In this document: positions 62,233-64,000 of the stretch, piece after piece
Position numbering within the stretch: the stretch's first letter is position 1
How the letters are laid out: every line of letters starts with the position of its first letter
Source of the DNA: Bacteroidota bacterium
GTDB lineage: Bacteria; Bacteroidota; Bacteroidia; Flavobacteriales; Flavobacteriaceae
Length of the DNA stretch: 64,000 nt
Reading direction: 5' to 3'
Assembly: GCA_947447375.1 (NCBI GenBank)
Contig: CANFJB010000001.1
Span: 186,001 to 250,000, forward strand
Translations under genes and position numbers: made by a program
Notes under the pieces: generated by a model
Seen by the model: only the letters and a program-made list of their open reading frames with translations
Told to the model about the DNA's origin: nothing
Database searches by the model: none

Positions 62233-62240
62233 TAATTTTG
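62233..62240 (+). promoter_or_regulatory. -7 box of crtY
   Basis: TAATTTTG, 19 bases before the start codon. Confidence 0.55.
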
Positions 62241-62259
62241 CATCATTAGATTCTAATAA

Positions 62260-63405
62260 ATGAAACATTACAATTACATTTTTGCAGGAGCAGGTTTGTC
62301 AGCTTTAATGACGGTGTATAAGATGGTGAAATCGGGTAAATTTTCCGATAAAGCCATTCTTTTATTAGATGAAAATCCTAAAAAAACAAACGACCGAACT
62401 TGGTGTTTTTGGCAAGAAAAAAATGAGACTTGGGATGCAATTATAACAAAAAAATGGAATTCAGCGCTTTTTGCCAATCAAAATCAATCGGTTAATATCG
62501 ATTTAACTCCCAATAAATACAATCAAATTCGAAGTGTCGATTTTTATAATTTTGTTTTAAATGAAATTTCAAAACACGATAATATCACATTTGAAAATCA
62601 AAAAGTAGTAGATTTTGAAGAAAATGAAGCTTCAATTGTTCTAAAAACGGAAACCGATTCTTATTCTTGCGATCAATTGTTCAATAGTATTCTGAATCCG
62701 TTTGAAGTTGAAAATCAAAAGCAATATCCGCTTTTGCAACAGCATTTTATTGGATGGTTTATTGAATCCGAACAAGAAGTTTTCAATTCTGAACAAGCAA
62801 CATTCATGGATTTTTCTGTTGAACAAAAAGGAAATACACGTTTTATGTACGTACTTCCAACCTCAAAAACAGAAGCACTTTTAGAATATACGCTATTTTC
62901 AAAATCGATTTTAGAAACTAAAGAATACGAATCGGAAATTGAGATTTATTTAAAACAGTTGGGGGTTACCAACTATAAAATTGTAGAAAAAGAACGCGGA
63001 AGTATTCCAATGACGTGTTTCCCATTTTGGAAAAACAACACCAAAAGGCTACTAAATATTGGTTCTGCAGGCGGTTGGACAAAAGCGAGTACTGGATACA
63101 CTTTTAAAAACGCCGATAAAAAATCAACGCATCTAATCCAATTTCTTCAAACTAAAACCGACTTTAGACAATTTCATAAAATAAATAAATTCTGGTTTTA
63201 TGACTTGCTATTATTAGACATTTTAAATAGAACTAATGAAATGGGTTCAAAAATATTCTCCGCACTATTTACAAAACCCAATCCACAGTTGAATTTTAAA
63301 TTCTTAGATGAAGAAACAACCTTTGCCGAAGATTTAAAAGTGATTTGGAAATGTCCAAAACCAATATTCATCAGAGCCTTTTTTAGAGTTTTTCTAAAAA
63401 TTTAG
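62260..63405 (+). CDS. crtY: Lycopene beta-cyclase
   Basis: 381 residues; closes both ends of lycopene to beta-carotene, the step before zeaxanthin-type pigments of flavobacteria. The N-terminal dinucleotide-binding motif is FAGAGLSALMTVYKM, followed by the DRTWCFW cyclase motif near 46-52 and IGSAGGWTKASTGYTF near 266-281. Other pigment genes are not in the window. Confidence 0.95.
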   Translation: MKHYNYIFAGAGLSALMTVYKMVKSGKFSDKAILLLDENPKKTNDRTWCFWQEKNETWDAIITKKWNSALFANQNQSVNIDLTPNKYNQIRSVDFYNFVLNEISKHDNITFENQKVVDFEENEASIVLKTETDSYSCDQLFNSILNPFEVENQKQYPLLQQHFIGWFIESEQEVFNSEQATFMDFSVEQKGNTRFMYVLPTSKTEALLEYTLFSKSILETKEYESEIEIYLKQLGVTNYKIVEKERGSIPMTCFPFWKNNTKRLLNIGSAGGWTKASTGYTFKNADKKSTHLIQFLQTKTDFRQFHKINKFWFYDLLLLDILNRTNEMGSKIFSALFTKPNPQLNFKFLDEETTFAEDLKVIWKCPKPIFIRAFFRVFLKI

Positions 63406-63469
63406 CGTTTGTCAATAGCATTATAACAAAACTTTATAATTGAAAATTATTTCTTGATTCTAATCTTTG

Positions 63470-63477
63470 TAACTTTG
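63470..63477 (+). promoter_or_regulatory. -7 box of the bacilliredoxin gene
   Basis: TAACTTTG, 41 bases before the start codon. Confidence 0.55.
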
Positions 63478-63518
63478 CAGAACAAAAATAAAATCAACAA
63501 TCTAAATCATAAATAATT

Positions 63519-63929
63519 ATGTATCCAGAAGAAATGGTACTTCCAATGCAAGCTGAACTTACAGCGGCAGGATTTCAAGATTTACACAGCGCCGATGCTG
63601 TAGAAAACGCATTAAAAGCAGACGGTACAACACTTGTAGTTGTAAATTCTGTGTGTGGTTGCGCCGCTAGAAATGCACGTCCAGGAGTTAAAATGAGCCT
63701 TGAAGGCGCTAAAAAACCTGCTAATTTAGTAACTGTTTTTGCCGGAGTTGACAAAGAAGCCGTTGATGCCGCTAGAAAACACATGTTTCCTTTTCCTCCA
63801 TCATCGCCAAGTGTTGCGTTGTTCAAAAATGGAGAATTGGTTCACATGTTGGAACGCCACCACATCGAAGGTCGCCCAGCAGAATTAATCGCGGAAAACT
63901 TACAAGACGCTTTCAACGAATATTGTTAA
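63519..63929 (+). CDS. BrxA/BrxB family bacilliredoxin
   Basis: 136 residues, YphP/YqiW family with a thioredoxin-like fold. The active motif is CGC at 46-48 (VNSVCGCAARNARPG), the CxC of bacilliredoxins, which remove bacillithiol from proteins after oxidative stress. The usual ending ELIAENLQDAFNEYC is present. Presence of bacillithiol in this organism is inferred from the family. It ends before a strong terminator. Confidence 0.95.
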   Translation: MYPEEMVLPMQAELTAAGFQDLHSADAVENALKADGTTLVVVNSVCGCAARNARPGVKMSLEGAKKPANLVTVFAGVDKEAVDAARKHMFPFPPSSPSVALFKNGELVHMLERHHIEGRPAELIAENLQDAFNEYC

Positions 63930-63945
63930 TTCGAAAACCTACTAC

Positions 63946-63982
63946 AAAAACCTCTTATTATTCATTGATAAGAGGTTTTTTT
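63946..63982 (+). terminator. Terminator after the bacilliredoxin gene
   Basis: AAAACCTCTTAT / ATAAGAGGTTTT stem with a nine-base loop and a T run of seven. Confidence 0.88.
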
Positions 63983-64000
63983 ATTTTCAAATGGGTTCAT

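Overview
The window is a piece of a low-GC Bacteroidota chromosome, most likely a Flavobacterium or close relative (family Flavobacteriaceae). Pointers are the many TAnnTTTG -7 promoter boxes, the near absence of Shine-Dalgarno sequences, seven proteins that end in the type A C-terminal sorting domain of the type IX secretion system (T9SS), a lycopene cyclase of the Bacteroidota type, DUF4271, DUF4296 and DUF3098 genes, and the gene order typical of that family. Species is inference; no rRNA gene is present.

Positions 1 to about 18,620 are an integrated mobile element cut by the left edge of the window. It carries a beta-class DNA methyltransferase with a ParB-like N-terminus (partial), an excisionase-type HTH protein, a small orphan gene, a divergent polymerase of the family A DNA polymerase / single-subunit RNA polymerase superfamily (2644-3990, minus), a palindrome- and C-rich non-coding stretch, and a long defence operon: XRE regulator, hsdM, hsdS, a three-TM protein, a 41-residue basic peptide, an 87-residue protein, a GmrSD-type DUF262/DUF1524 enzyme, hsdR and a 326-residue membrane/coiled-coil protein. 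A recombination block follows: a resolvase with two tiny downstream genes, a candidate small RNA, then a catalytic-domain-only serine recombinase overlapping a large serine recombinase. The large recombinase reads through the terminator of tRNA-Leu(CAA) and stops inside the tRNA gene on the opposite strand, which marks the right junction of the element.

Positions 18,744 to about 49,000 are ordinary core genome: prs-rplY, an RNA-binding protein, a LuxE-like acyl-protein synthetase, tyrS, an epimerase, a dihydroorotase/glycosyltransferase/lipoprotein group, DUF4271-hemD, pckA, a saccharopine dehydrogenase family gene with its Lrp-type neighbour, a zinc metallopeptidase, leuS, ftsX-DUF3098-uppP-truB, pyrH-frr, rplU-rpmA, a pair of M16 peptidases, and small transport and lipoprotein genes. 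Three intergenic spacers share a 16-bp tandem repeat unit beginning GGTTAT.

Positions 49,171-60,278 form one tightly packed plus-strand operon of seven secreted T9SS cargo proteins (a DUF4350-like protein, two purple-acid-phosphatase-like metallophosphoesterases, a YHYH protein, a lectin-like protein, a DUF1566 protein, a sulfatase) closed by a HupE/UreJ-type membrane protein. Two conserved sets of metallo-hydrolases plus a membrane protein suggest an extracellular ester-scavenging or surface-remodelling system that I do not recognise as described. The window ends with an Nramp-UspA fusion, lycopene cyclase and a bacilliredoxin.

The strongest candidates for something new are the minimal polymerase at 2644-3990, the genes inserted in the hsd operon, the two-part serine recombinase with its tRNA-derived C-terminus, and the T9SS operon.
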